DNA of 64,000 bases. Origin: Candidatus Brachythrix odensensis. Lineage in GTDB: Bacteria; Chloroflexota; Anaerolineae; J036; Brachytrichaceae. The notes under the pieces are model-generated. The model saw nothing but the letters and a program-made list of their open reading frames with translations, did not search any database and was not told where the DNA came from. Shown here one piece after another: positions 1-8,700 of this stretch. The stretch is taken from the NCBI GenBank assembly GCA_016714465.1, contig JADKDT010000006.1:62001-126000 (forward strand). Reading direction: 5' to 3'. The number at the start of each line of letters is the position of its first letter. Position 1 is the stretch's first letter. Position numbers and translations under genes: made by a program.

Positions 1-605
1 GCATCCAGCCAGCCATCGACACGATTGAATTTCTCACAGCAGTGATCGATCTCAGCGTATGCGACGCGCGTGACCGAGCCGTGCGCCATGACGGTCGCAT
101 GCTTCGGGCGGCGATAGCGCACCCCGGCCAAGGCCTCGGCCAGATGAATCGTCGTGTTTGCGCCATGGCCGACACCGAGCAACAGCACCTGGCCATCCAA
201 CTCGAATACCCGTCCCACCGGGCTGTCCAGTCCATGGGGAAATTCAACCGGATGCGGCGCTGTGATCCGGCCAGCCTGCGGGCCGGACGCGGCAAAGGCA
301 TGCGGGCTGTCGCTGCGCATGACGCCTGACAGGCGCCAGAAGGTATCCGCCACGACGCCCATACCGGCACAGGTGGTGCTTGTGGGGTCAAAGACACGGT
401 CGTCGTCATCCGACATGCTGGGCATCACCAGCGTGCCCGCCGGGCCGAGCGCAGATTGGAGCGTCCGTATCAGGCCGACCGGGCCGCCCTCAAGCGGACC
501 CACCCGCGAGAACGCGCAGTGCGCAAGCAGGACCGATCCAGGTGTCACGCCCAACGTAAAGAGCTGTTGCGTCAGCGCGTGTTGCGAGACTACTGGCGAA
601 ATCAT
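1..605 (-). CDS. Aminoglycoside N(3)-acetyltransferase (AAC(3)) family, 3' end outside window
   Basis: My translation of the minus strand from 605 gives 201 codons without a stop, running off the window edge. It matches the AAC(3)/Antibiotic_NAT fold family: an N-terminal stretch with LLAHCAFSRVG (the family's usual VHSSLSSLG region), GPAGTLVMPSMS, a G-x-V-A-x-T-F segment, MRSDSPHAFAASGP and TTIHLAE, all in family order. The family transfers acetyl from acetyl-CoA to the 3-amino group of aminoglycosides, although many environmental members have untested substrates. The start ATG at 605-603 overlaps the TGA stop of the upstream methyltransferase (ATGA), so the two are probably translationally coupled. 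The family is usually about 260-280 residues, so roughly a quarter is missing here. Confidence 0.8.
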   Translation of the reverse strand, partial: MISPVVSQHALTQQLFTLGVTPGSVLLAHCAFSRVGPLEGGPVGLIRTLQSALGPAGTLVMPSMSDDDDRVFDPTSTTCAGMGVVADTFWRLSGVMRSDSPHAFAASGPQAGRITAPHPVEFPHGLDSPVGRVFELDGQVLLLGVGHGANTTIHLAEALAGVRYRRPKHATVMAHGSVTRVAYAEIDHCCEKFNRVDGWLD

Positions 606-1435
606 CGAAAGTGGCTGCCTTGAGTTTTTCCGATTTCGACGACGCGACCGCGGACCGCCCAGGCCCGGGCGATCATCGAGATCGATCCATCCGGACGCGT
701 CGGGATTTTCGCCTGGATGCCCTCGCGCAGACGCGCCCGGGCCGGTTCGTCAAGGGACATGGCGTAGGCCGGTGCAGGTCCCTGACCGCCCAGGAAGGGC
801 ATCCAGTAGTGTTCAAAACTCGGAAACGGCGTTGGTATGTCGATCGCCGTCACCTCAATCTCACCAAACCCGGCCCGGGTGAAGAGCTCGGTGAGCGCCT
901 CGGGGCGACACAAGGGGAAGCGCACACCTTCATCCAGTGACGCGGCTTTCGCGTCCAGCGTGACGGCGGCGTCCCAGAAATGGCGCATGAGCTCCATTCG
1001 GCCGGCATAGTCCCAGACATACGCCCCGATGAGACCCCCAGCGACCACGACCCGCATCATCTCGGCAAGGGCAGCGTGTTGATCTGGAAAAAAGTTGAGG
1101 GCCAACCCGGAGACGGCCACATCGACGGAGGCATTCTCCATGGGAATGGCGGCGGCGCTGCCGCGATGAAGCGTCGCGCGATCCGCCAGTTGGCGCCGCG
1201 CGGCGTCAAGAAACCCCTCGGAAGGGTCGACGCCAGTCACCGACAACGGCGCGGATTCATCCAGGATGGCGGCGCAGAGCGCGCCTGTGCCACAGCCCAC
1301 ATCCAGCCACCTGCGACCCGCCGGAACGCCCAACCACCTTAAGAACAAGGGCGCGACCTGGCGGCTCCACCGGCCAACATACTGCTCGTACGGGTTACCC
1401 CGCTCCCAGGCGTCTGACACATGCCTCTGATTCAT
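602..1435 (-). CDS. Class I SAM-dependent methyltransferase (Methyltransf_11/UbiE-like)
   Basis: This 277-residue protein carries motif I (WLDVGCGTGA, residues 43-52), an acidic ribose-binding VDPSEG segment, an ASVDVAVSGLALNFFPD stretch typical of the motif II/III region and a C-terminal small-molecule lid. It should methylate a small acceptor with S-adenosylmethionine; nothing identifies the acceptor. It lacks the NPPY-type motif of nucleic-acid methyltransferases such as Erm. A strong ribosome-binding site (CAGGAGT, 6 nt upstream of ATG 1435) lies inside the end of the glycosyltransferase gene, giving a 41-nt overlap. The 3' end overlaps the AAC(3) start by 4 nt. The context suggests a cytoplasmic tailoring or inactivating enzyme in the same operon. 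Confidence 0.85.
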   Translation of the reverse strand: MNQRHVSDAWERGNPYEQYVGRWSRQVAPLFLRWLGVPAGRRWLDVGCGTGALCAAILDESAPLSVTGVDPSEGFLDAARRQLADRATLHRGSAAAIPMENASVDVAVSGLALNFFPDQHAALAEMMRVVVAGGLIGAYVWDYAGRMELMRHFWDAAVTLDAKAASLDEGVRFPLCRPEALTELFTRAGFGEIEVTAIDIPTPFPSFEHYWMPFLGGQGPAPAYAMSLDEPARARLREGIQAKIPTRPDGSISMIARAWAVRGRVVEIGKTQGSHFR

Positions 1436-2654
1436 CGTGATACTCCTGATCCAAACCCAGACGTGAGGTGATCACATCGGCGGCCCGTTGATACCCACCG
1501 GCGTCGTGAAACGAGCGACTGAGTCGCTCGGCATTAATCCTGTAGCCTGAGTCCGCCAACACCCGGTCAACCGTCCGGCGCAGCGCACCGGCATCGATTT
1601 GACCATACGGAGGCGTGTCGGCCAGCACAATGCCCGCGCCCTGGCGGGCAACTTGCCGTCCGTTGAGGGCCTGCTCAAGCTGCTGCGGGACCACAATCAG
1701 CGGCACCCCGTAATTCAGGCCCTCGTTCACGCTGTTCATCCCGCCATGGGTGACGAACACGTCGACGTGCTGCAGCAGCTTCAGTTGCGGCACATGCGGT
1801 CGAACGATGACGTTATCGGGCACATTCCCAAGATCCTGAAGCGCCGTCTGATGGCCAATCGAGAGGATCACCTGGGCGGGATGGCCGGCCAATCCGTCGA
1901 TGACCGACCGGTAGAATCTCGTGTTGCCGGTATACACGGTGCCCAGCGAGATATAGATCTTCTTGCGCCCCGGCGTAAGGGCCTCCCAGGGAAACTCCGT
2001 CTCTGCGCGGCTGGCTTCCAGAATCGAAGGCCCAACGAAGTGAAACGTGTCGTCGATAAAGGGCGTGGCCGGCTGAAACTCGCGCGAGGTATACACCAGG
2101 TTCGTGTCGCCGGTGCACGGAAAGATCGCCTGGCGGGGGAAGATGCGGGCGCCATACGCCTTGACCAATTGCTTCCGGAGACGCTGCAGGGCCGGCAGAT
2201 GCGGAAGCGCCTGCCGAATCAGGTGCGGATAGTCGGGCCAGTGCACGATTCCCGGGACCCCCTCCTGCACGAGCGTTGTGATCGAGGCAACCGACGCAAC
2301 GGGATGCAGGCGGGTCGCCTGCATCCCCCACAACGCCAGGGAATCAAAAAGCACTAAATCCGGCTGCTCCCGCCGGATCAGGTCCAACGTAAACGGAAGC
2401 AGGCGCAGCGTCTCCTGCAACAGGTAGACCGAAACGCCGGCCAGGTTAATGGCGCGTTTGGCAAACTCGGCTTCGGACGCGCTGGCGTCGGGATAGGCGA
2501 CAAGGGCCGCGCCGGAACGCGAGATCACCTGGTCAAAAGAAGGCGCGTTGCAGTACAGAATCTGATGCCCGCGCCGGGCCAACTCCGCGACGACGGGCAG
2601 GGTCGGATTCACGTGCCCATACGCAGGCACACCAAGGAGCATTAGCTTTGCCAT
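1395..2654 (-). CDS. Macrolide-type UDP-glycosyltransferase (GT1, OleD/MGT-like)
   Basis: The product of about 419 residues has the two Rossmann-like halves of a GT-B glycosyltransferase. The N-terminus reads LLGVPAYGHVNPTLPVVAEL, the acceptor-side signature of the macrolide glycosyltransferase (MGT/OleD/YjiC) group, whose His is the catalytic base. The C-terminal half has the donor-binding THGGMNSVNEGLNYGVPLIV segment followed by a P-x-x-x-E-Q loop. Characterised relatives glucosylate macrolides or flavonoids with UDP-glucose; here the acceptor is unknown. I prefer ATG 2654 over the TTG one codon earlier. It starts 10 nt after the membrane protein's stop and overlaps the methyltransferase gene, so the four genes look like one transcript. 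Confidence 0.85.
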   Translation of the reverse strand: MAKLMLLGVPAYGHVNPTLPVVAELARRGHQILYCNAPSFDQVISRSGAALVAYPDASASEAEFAKRAINLAGVSVYLLQETLRLLPFTLDLIRREQPDLVLFDSLALWGMQATRLHPVASVASITTLVQEGVPGIVHWPDYPHLIRQALPHLPALQRLRKQLVKAYGARIFPRQAIFPCTGDTNLVYTSREFQPATPFIDDTFHFVGPSILEASRAETEFPWEALTPGRKKIYISLGTVYTGNTRFYRSVIDGLAGHPAQVILSIGHQTALQDLGNVPDNVIVRPHVPQLKLLQHVDVFVTHGGMNSVNEGLNYGVPLIVVPQQLEQALNGRQVARQGAGIVLADTPPYGQIDAGALRRTVDRVLADSGYRINAERLSRSFHDAGGYQRAADVITSRLGLDQEYHDESEACVRRLGAG

Positions 2655-2666
2655 CAAACGGAAAAC

Positions 2667-3032
2667 CTAGAAAAACAACTTGCTCACATTGAGCCTAAAA
2701 GACAACTCGGTTAGCATCGTTACGAGAGCGGATACGACTATTGCAGTCACAATCGGAGCCAGGAAAATGACACCTACGCGTAATGGCCATGCCGAGGGCT
2801 TGGCAAAAGCTTTTTGCGCCAAGAGTGGCGCGAGCACTGCGGCCGCAATTGAGGCCGGGACACTAAGCGTTAGCACCAGCAAGAAACCGATACCATCACC
2901 CGGCGATGGAGTAGAGCGATTGAGCACACTCCCCCACGTGAAGAAACTCGCAACGAGCGAGATGGGCAACGCAATAATCCCAATAGCGATATACCCCACA
3001 ACGGTGACTGCCAGACGATCGCCTTTGTTCAT
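2667..3032 (-). CDS. Small integral membrane protein, unknown function
   Basis: This 121-residue protein has four hydrophobic stretches (about residues 8-30, 48-70, 83-105 and a short C-terminal one) joined by short polar loops. A loop around residue 40 carries Ser, Pro and Asp. I do not recognise the family. It is the first gene of the minus-strand block leading into the glycosyltransferase, with only 12 nt between its stop and the next start. A role in export or in membrane anchoring of the pathway is therefore possible but is pure inference. The opposite strand is also open over this interval, but its product lacks any domain and the hydrophobic pattern here favours the minus strand. Confidence 0.6.
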   Translation of the reverse strand: MNKGDRLAVTVVGYIAIGIIALPISLVASFFTWGSVLNRSTPSPGDGIGFLLVLTLSVPASIAAAVLAPLLAQKAFAKPSAWPLRVGVIFLAPIVTAIVVSALVTMLTELSFRLNVSKLFF

Positions 3033-3108
3033 TGGCGGATAGTGCTCGTTGGCGCAGTTGGCAAGGCTTGACCGCAGGGCTCTGTGACCACGCCGCGGCG
3101 CAAAGTGA

Positions 3109-3630
3109 TCACCCGACCACCCGATGGTTCGAAGATCGGCCCACGGCCCGCTTGATTGTCAGGCGATGCTCTCTGAAGTGGTCGACCGTGTCGTCCAGCA
3201 CCGCGCGCAACACCGGCCGACCGCCCGGTCCTGCGCCCTTCCGGGGCGCCAGCAGATCCTCGAACGGCATTGCTGTCAACCGGGAGACCAGGCGCCGATA
3301 CGTCCGGCGCAGGTCGGTCATCGCCTCACGGCGGGTGCGGCGCCGGTTGCGCTCGAGGAGGATCGGGTTGATGACCTCCATGTCCCACCCGCGGGCGACC
3401 TCCTCGGAGACCCCAATCACCTTGTGGGCCGGGCGCCCGCTCAAGTGGTAGCCCAACAGGATCTTCATCCATTCGGCGACGTGCGAGAGATTGTCCTGCG
3501 GCGTCCAACCTCCGGCGTCAGGGGTCCGCATCTGTTCATCACTCAAGGTCTGGGCAACTTGAACAAGCAACTGCCACTCGCGCTCGATCGCACTGAGGAG
3601 TTCGGATGTATCTCGGAGTTGACGTGCCAT
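3109..3630 (-). CDS. DinB-like (ClbS/DfsB-type) four-helix-bundle protein
   Basis: This 173-residue protein has the pattern of the DinB/ClbS superfamily: an N-terminal helix (LLSAIEREWQLLVQVAQTLS), a WTPQDNLSHVAEWMKILLG helix containing the first metal-type His, and a C-terminal VDHFREHRLTIKRAV helix with a His-x-x-x-His-like arrangement. Members are metal-binding bundles with thiol transferase or self-protection roles; ClbS protects against colibactin. The exact role is unknown. A GGGAGG ribosome-binding site precedes ATG 3630. It lies just upstream of the four-gene antibiotic-modifying block, separated by about 75 nt. That makes a protective role tempting, but nothing in the sequence proves it. 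Confidence 0.7.
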   Translation of the reverse strand: MARQLRDTSELLSAIEREWQLLVQVAQTLSDEQMRTPDAGGWTPQDNLSHVAEWMKILLGYHLSGRPAHKVIGVSEEVARGWDMEVINPILLERNRRRTRREAMTDLRRTYRRLVSRLTAMPFEDLLAPRKGAGPGGRPVLRAVLDDTVDHFREHRLTIKRAVGRSSNHRVVG

Positions 3631-3665
3631 CAGTCGATTGTCCTCCCTACGGCGCTACGAGTTTC

Positions 3666-3709
3666 GCGAGATCACCCTCCCGCGGGAAGCGCGGGGAGGG
3701 TGATCTCGC
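3666..3709. repeat. GNA-loop hairpin, copy 1
   Basis: A near-perfect palindrome with 18-19 bp arms starting GCGAGATCACC, closed by a GGAA/GAA-type loop. It sits downstream of the CSLREA gene and upstream of the DinB-like gene, both on the minus strand, and could terminate transcription of the former. There is no T-run on either side. Confidence 0.8.
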
Positions 3710-3740
3710 CGAACGTGTTTGGAATTGCTTGTATTCGTTG

Positions 3741-5225
3741 CTACCGGGCCACGACTGGCAGATAGCCGGGCCCTAACGCCCCTTCATACGCGCCGATGTC
3801 GCAGGCAAGCCCGAGGGGGCGCGCGACGCCGCGTTGATCGGTGGCGGCGCAGGTCGCCGGATTTCCGGCGTCGATCGCCGCGCTGCCGACAATGAGCGCC
3901 ATCGTATCGGTCCCGCCCCCGTGCGCGCCGAGCTGCGAGAGTTTCGGATCCGCGGTGGCGATCGTCGCGCCACATGAGTTGGCGACCGTCCCGCCATATT
4001 GCAGGTTGTTCCCGCCGTCGGTGATATTCCCACTGCAGTTGTCAATCCCCGGGCTGTTGACAACCATCGTGTTCCTGAGGGTGGCCGTGCCCTGGTTGAC
4101 ATAGATGCCGCCGCCGGACGAACCCTTGTTCGCCGCAAGCGTGCTGTTGTTGATCGTCAGCACCGTGCTTCCAACCGAAACAAAGATCCCACCGCCGCTG
4201 GTGACCGAAGTGTTGCTGACCAAGGTGCTGTTGGTGATGGCAACGGTCTGCTTGCCAGAGTCCGCGATGTCAATCGCTCCGCCATTGAACAGGGTCGCCC
4301 GATTGTTGTAGAACGTGCTGCGATCGATGGCCATCGTGCTGGTGTAGTTGCTGCGCAGACCACCACCCCGGACGGCTGCATTGCGGTCTACCGAGCTGCT
4401 GGTTAACATCAGCGCGCTCAGATGAACATAGAGCCCCCCGCCATAACCAGGAGTGGTGTTGCCGCTGACCACGCTGTTGGAGATCGTCATCGTGCCATAG
4501 AAGCTGAGAATCCCGGCGCCGCCGATGTTTCCGGCTGTGTTGGTGGTCACCTCGCTGTCGACCAGCGTCAGCGCGCCCACGAGCGCGCCACTCCCGGAGT
4601 TGTAGATACCCCCGCCTGATGTCGTCGAACTGCTGCTGTAGACCCGGCTGTGGAGAATCGTCATGACCCCGTCGCTGTAGATCCCGCCCCCGTCGACGCC
4701 GGACGCAAGGTTATTGACGATGATGATATCCGTCAGTGTCATGATCCCGGAGTTCAGGATCCCGCCGCCGCCGCTGGCAGTCGCGAGGCCATTTGCGATC
4801 GTCACACCTGACAGGTCGACCCGCGCCGAGGAATTCACCTTCAGCACGCGCACGGCCTGATTTCCGCTGATGGACAACAGTCCCGCGCCTGGACCGCTGA
4901 TATCGACGTCCTGGGTGATGTCGGACAGGGCCGAGCCCAGCACGATCGTCCCCGTGGCGGTGATGACGATGCTGTCCTTGCCCACCACGCCTGACGCGCA
5001 ACCGCCAATGGGCATGCCCGCGTTGGCCGACTGAATCGCCTCTCGCAGACTGCACACCCCATCATTTGCGGCCGCATCCGACAACGTATTCACGGTGATC
5101 ACCGCGGCCGGTTGTGCCGGCGCATCCGAATCCCCGGGCTGGGGTTCCTGAGCGCTGACGATCGCCGCGCTGAACAGGACAGACAGCGCAACGAAACACG
5201 AGACAACGAGCGCTTTGTGTGACAT
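3741..5225 (-). CDS. Secreted CSLREA / beta-helix / choice-of-anchor-Q protein
   Basis: The product has about 494 residues. I chose ATG 5225 because AGAGGAAG lies just upstream and the protein then begins with a clean signal peptide (about residues 1-26, ending VSA-Q). A CSLREA-type segment (VCSLREAI) follows, then roughly eight beta-helix coils with GGGI/GGGL turns and N-S-T-x-x-x-N ladders. The choice-of-anchor-Q module comes next (AIDAGNPATCAATDQRG to CDIGAYEG). The final residues are GYLPVVAR, a tail shared with other large surface proteins in this window. It should be exported and fold as a right-handed parallel beta-helix; ligand and role are unknown. The longer open frame to 5312 would put the start beyond the signal peptide and inside a hairpin element. 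Confidence 0.85.
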   Translation of the reverse strand: MSHKALVVSCFVALSVLFSAAIVSAQEPQPGDSDAPAQPAAVITVNTLSDAAANDGVCSLREAIQSANAGMPIGGCASGVVGKDSIVITATGTIVLGSALSDITQDVDISGPGAGLLSISGNQAVRVLKVNSSARVDLSGVTIANGLATASGGGGILNSGIMTLTDIIIVNNLASGVDGGGIYSDGVMTILHSRVYSSSSTTSGGGIYNSGSGALVGALTLVDSEVTTNTAGNIGGAGILSFYGTMTISNSVVSGNTTPGYGGGLYVHLSALMLTSSSVDRNAAVRGGGLRSNYTSTMAIDRSTFYNNRATLFNGGAIDIADSGKQTVAITNSTLVSNTSVTSGGGIFVSVGSTVLTINNSTLAANKGSSGGGIYVNQGTATLRNTMVVNSPGIDNCSGNITDGGNNLQYGGTVANSCGATIATADPKLSQLGAHGGGTDTMALIVGSAAIDAGNPATCAATDQRGVARPLGLACDIGAYEGALGPGYLPVVAR

Positions 5226-5257
5226 TGCTTCCTCTTGCCGCAGTACATGCCGCTCCC

Positions 5258-5296
5258 GGAGGCGATATGCCCGGCTCCGCCGGGCATATCGCCTCC
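5258..5296. repeat. GNA-loop hairpin, copy 2
   Basis: Perfect 18-bp arms (GGAGGCGATATGCCCGGC) with a TCC loop, which reads GGA on the minus strand. It lies between two divergently transcribed genes, 32 nt upstream of the CSLREA start and 82 nt upstream of the FKBP start. It therefore cannot be an ordinary terminator for either gene. Confidence 0.85.
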
Positions 5297-5378
5297 GACC
5301 AAGTGCTGACACGAGCGGATTTTAGGCGCGAACAGGGTTTTCCGGGTGACCGCCCCCGCCATGCGAGAATGCGCGCCT

Positions 5379-5714
5379 ATGAAAACGGAATCAGGACTCG
5401 AATACACCGACGAAATCGTCGGGGCAGGCGCGCAACCCAAACGCGGCGACACCGTGGTGGTGCACTACAGCGGCTATCTGGATGACGGCACGAAGTTCGA
5501 CAGCTCGGTCGATCGGAAGAGCCCGTTTGAGTTCACCCTCGGCGTGGGCCAGGTCATCAAGGGCTGGGACGAGGGCGTGGCCTCGATGCGCATCGGCGGC
5601 AAACGTAAACTGCTCATTCCAGCCGAGCTGGGCTATGGCCGGCGCGGGGCCGGCGGGGTCATCCCGCCCAACGCCCGGCTGACCTTTGACGTCGAGCTGA
5701 TCGCCATCCGTTAA
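5379..5714 (+). CDS. FKBP-type peptidyl-prolyl cis-trans isomerase
   Basis: The product of about 111 residues is a single FKBP domain. It has GLEYTDEIVGAGAQPKRGD, VVHYSGYLDDGTKFDSS, GVGQVIKGWDEGVASM, LLIPAELGYG and PPNARLTFDVELIAI, covering the usual active-site Tyr, Phe, Asp, Val-Ile, Trp and Tyr positions. It catalyses isomerisation of X-Pro bonds and helps protein folding. No signal peptide is visible, so it is probably cytoplasmic. I start it at ATG 5379, where the standard domain begins; a GTG at 5346 would add eleven unusual residues. It is flanked by two long secreted proteins on the other strand, which may be chance. Confidence 0.95.
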   Translation: MKTESGLEYTDEIVGAGAQPKRGDTVVVHYSGYLDDGTKFDSSVDRKSPFEFTLGVGQVIKGWDEGVASMRIGGKRKLLIPAELGYGRRGAGGVIPPNARLTFDVELIAIR

Positions 5715-5716
5715 TC

Positions 5717-5785
5717 ACACAATGGACTCGGGAGCGACATCCCCCCGGCGGAGCCGGGGGGATGTCGCTCCCGAAATCATTGTGT
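5717..5785. terminator. Bidirectional terminator-like palindrome with GNA loop, copy 3
   Basis: Between the convergent FKBP and giant CSLREA genes lies a long palindrome. An outer ACACAATG/CATTGTGT pair flanks inner arms of about 20 bp beginning GGGAGCGACATCC, closed by a GGA loop. Its position at two converging 3' ends fits a shared terminator, though there is no strong T-run. Confidence 0.75.
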
Positions 5786-5793
5786 AAGGGATC

Positions 5794-8700
5794 CTAGCGC
5801 AGCGCCATCGGCAGATACGCCCGATCGGTCAATCCACCCTCCGGGACGATCACCGCAAAAGTCGCCGCTTCCGTGTCGGTCCGGGTCGTGCCGCTGATGA
5901 CGGCGGTGTTGGTGATGATGTCGCCGTAATCGCCGATGTGCAAGGCCGTCCATGAAATCGTCAGGACGTTGCCAGCGGTCAGAACCCCGCTCCAAGACAC
6001 CCGGTTCCCGCCAACCAGCGTGGCGGCGGAGGGTTTCTCCACCCACTGCCCGAAGATCACCTTCGCCGGCAGCGTATCCGAAACGCTGACCGCCGTATCG
6101 GTCAGCGCCCCGGTGTTTCGGGCCAGAATCGTATAGGTGACGACGCCGTGATACGTGATCGGGCCGGTCGGCGCGACGGACTTCGACACATCCGCCTCAG
6201 GCCTGCCCTCGACCGCGCCAATGTCGCAGCGCGCGCCATACGGCCGCGCCACGCCGCGTTGATCGCTCGCCGGGCAACTGGCGTCCCAGACCGAGTTGAG
6301 CACGGGCGATCCTGCCAGCGGCGCATGCGTACGCGTGCCCCCGCCATTGTCAGCCAGCGGTCCCAGCAGCGGATCGCCGGTCAGGAGGCCCAGGCCGCCG
6401 ACACTGCAGGTGGCCGAGCCATCTCCGATCAGGCTGTTGGTGTTCGTCACGATCGTCCCGCCGACCTTCACACAATCGACGCTGGCGCCGCTGCTGGCGA
6501 TGATTGTGTTGCGCAGGGAGAGATTGCCCGCGCTGCGCAGACCCCCGCCATTGCCGGCATTGGACGTGTTGTTGAGTAACGTGCTGTTCAGAACGGTCAG
6601 CGTCGCTTCGTTCACGATCGCGCCGCCATACGGCGCCGCATTGCCGGACAGAGTGCTGTTCTGCACGAACAACACTCCGGCACCCTGCACCGACAGTCCG
6701 CCACCGGCCCAGCCCGCGGTATTGCTGAAGAGTGTGCTGTTCAGCACAGTGACCACGCCGGACGTAAAGAGCCCGCCGCCGTAGTAGCCGGTGTTGCTGA
6801 AGAGTGTGCTGTTTGTCAGGGTCAGGCTTGCGCCGGCATCCACCTTGAGCGCGCCGCCGTTCTCCGTCCCGGGCGCCCTGCCCCGCGTGAGCGCGAGCCC
6901 GGCCAGGCTTACCCTGGCGCTATTCGTCACCTGCAGGATGCGAATCGCGTCCCTGCCGCTGAGGATGACCGGCGTCGTCAGCGCGCGGCCGTCGATGCTG
7001 ACCTCTTTGCTGACGACCAGGCTGGTATCCAGTCCAATCGTCTGGCCTGCAAGACCTGGCGCAAAGGTGACCGTCCCGCCGGCGCAGACTTCATACAGGG
7101 CCTGGCGCAGGCTGCCCGCGCCGCTGTCCTGGGTGTTCTGGATCATGAGACGCGGCGCGCATTGCACGGTGAATGAGGCCGAGGCGCTTCTCGATTGGGC
7201 GTTGCCGCTCACCTGGGCCGTGTTGACCACGGTTTCGATATAGCCGGCGCTCTGCGTCGCGGTGAAGACAAAGACATAGTGGGTGGACGTGTTCACCGCC
7301 CCGTGCCAGGTGATCGTGTCGCCGGCCACGCTTGCGCCGGAGCTGGTGATCCAACCTCCGAAATCAACCTGCGCGGGCAGCGTGTCGGTGAGCCACACCC
7401 CGGGATCGGCCTGCAGGCCGCCATTGCCAAGCTGCAAGGTGTAGGTGACCACACCGTGGTACGGCGCGCTGCTGGTCGGCGCGACGGTCTTGCTCAGATC
7501 GGGGAGCTGAAGCGGGGCCTCGAGCGCGCCGATATCGCAGTGTGCGCCGATGGGACGGCCCACCCCGCGCTGGTCGGTGGCCGGGCAAATGTCCCCGCCC
7601 GCATCGATGGCCGCCGAGCCGGCCAGCAGCGCGTGCGTCCAGGTCCGCCCGCCGTTGTCGGCCAGCGGGGCGAGGACGGGATCGCCCGTGAATGCCGGGC
7701 TGCAGATCGCGCCGTTCTGGACGAGATTATTGACATTGGTCGAGATGACGCTGGCGGCGCTCACGTGGCAATCGCCGCCGGTGAAGTTGCCGGCCATGAG
7801 CGTATTGCTGTAGTGCAACGTCCCGCCGTACTGGCGCAGACCGCCGCCCCCGCCGCCATTGGCGGTGTTCCCGGACAGGGTGCTGTTCTGCAACGTCGTG
7901 ATGCCGTCCACGCCGCACACCCCGCCGCCATAGTTGCCTGTATTGCCGGAAACGGTGCTGTTCCGAATCGTGGTGGCGCCTTTGCTGTAGAGCCCGCCGC
8001 CGTCCCAGATGCCCACATTACCGGCCACTGTGCTGGCCTCGACCAGCAGCGACCCGAAGTTGCTGATGCCGCCACCGAAATAGGCGGTGCTGCTTTGCAC
8101 GGTGCTGCCCGTCAGCGTCACCGCCGCGCCGGCATCGATCTTGAGCGCGCCGCCGCAGGATCGGCTGAAGGAGCCATCGCTGCACTCCGCGCCCGCGTCG
8201 TTCCCGCGGGCGAGCACCAGGCCCGCCAGGGACACCCGCGCGTTGCCGCCGACCTTGAGGATGCGGACCGCGCCATTGCCGCTGAGCGTGACCGGGACTG
8301 CCAATCCCATCCCATCGACCGTCACGTTCTTCGTCACGACCAGGCTGCTGCTCAGCACAATCGTCTGCCCGGCCAGGCCGGGGCTGAAGTCGATCGTGCC
8401 GCCGGCGCACACACCGCGCAACGCCTGGCGCAGGCTTCCAAAGCCGTCGTCCGCGGTGTTCTGCACCGTGTCGCCTGACGCGCAGGCGATGCTTAACACC
8501 GCGGACGTGGCGCTTGCCAGGGCGGTGCCGCTCACCTGGGCCGTATTGACAATGGTCTCATTGAACTGGTCGCCGGTGTGGGTGGCGGTGAAGACAAACA
8601 CAAACGCCGAGGAGGTGCCCACCGCGCCATGCCAGGAGAGCGTGTTGCCGGCCTGGCTCGCGCCGGGATTCTGCACCCAGCCGCCGAAAGACACCTGCGC

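Noticed and set aside
154..882. Plus-strand open frames overlapping the AAC(3) and methyltransferase genes
   Set aside because: They have no domain pattern, are rich in Arg/Ser/Pro, and lie opposite two well-supported minus-strand genes.
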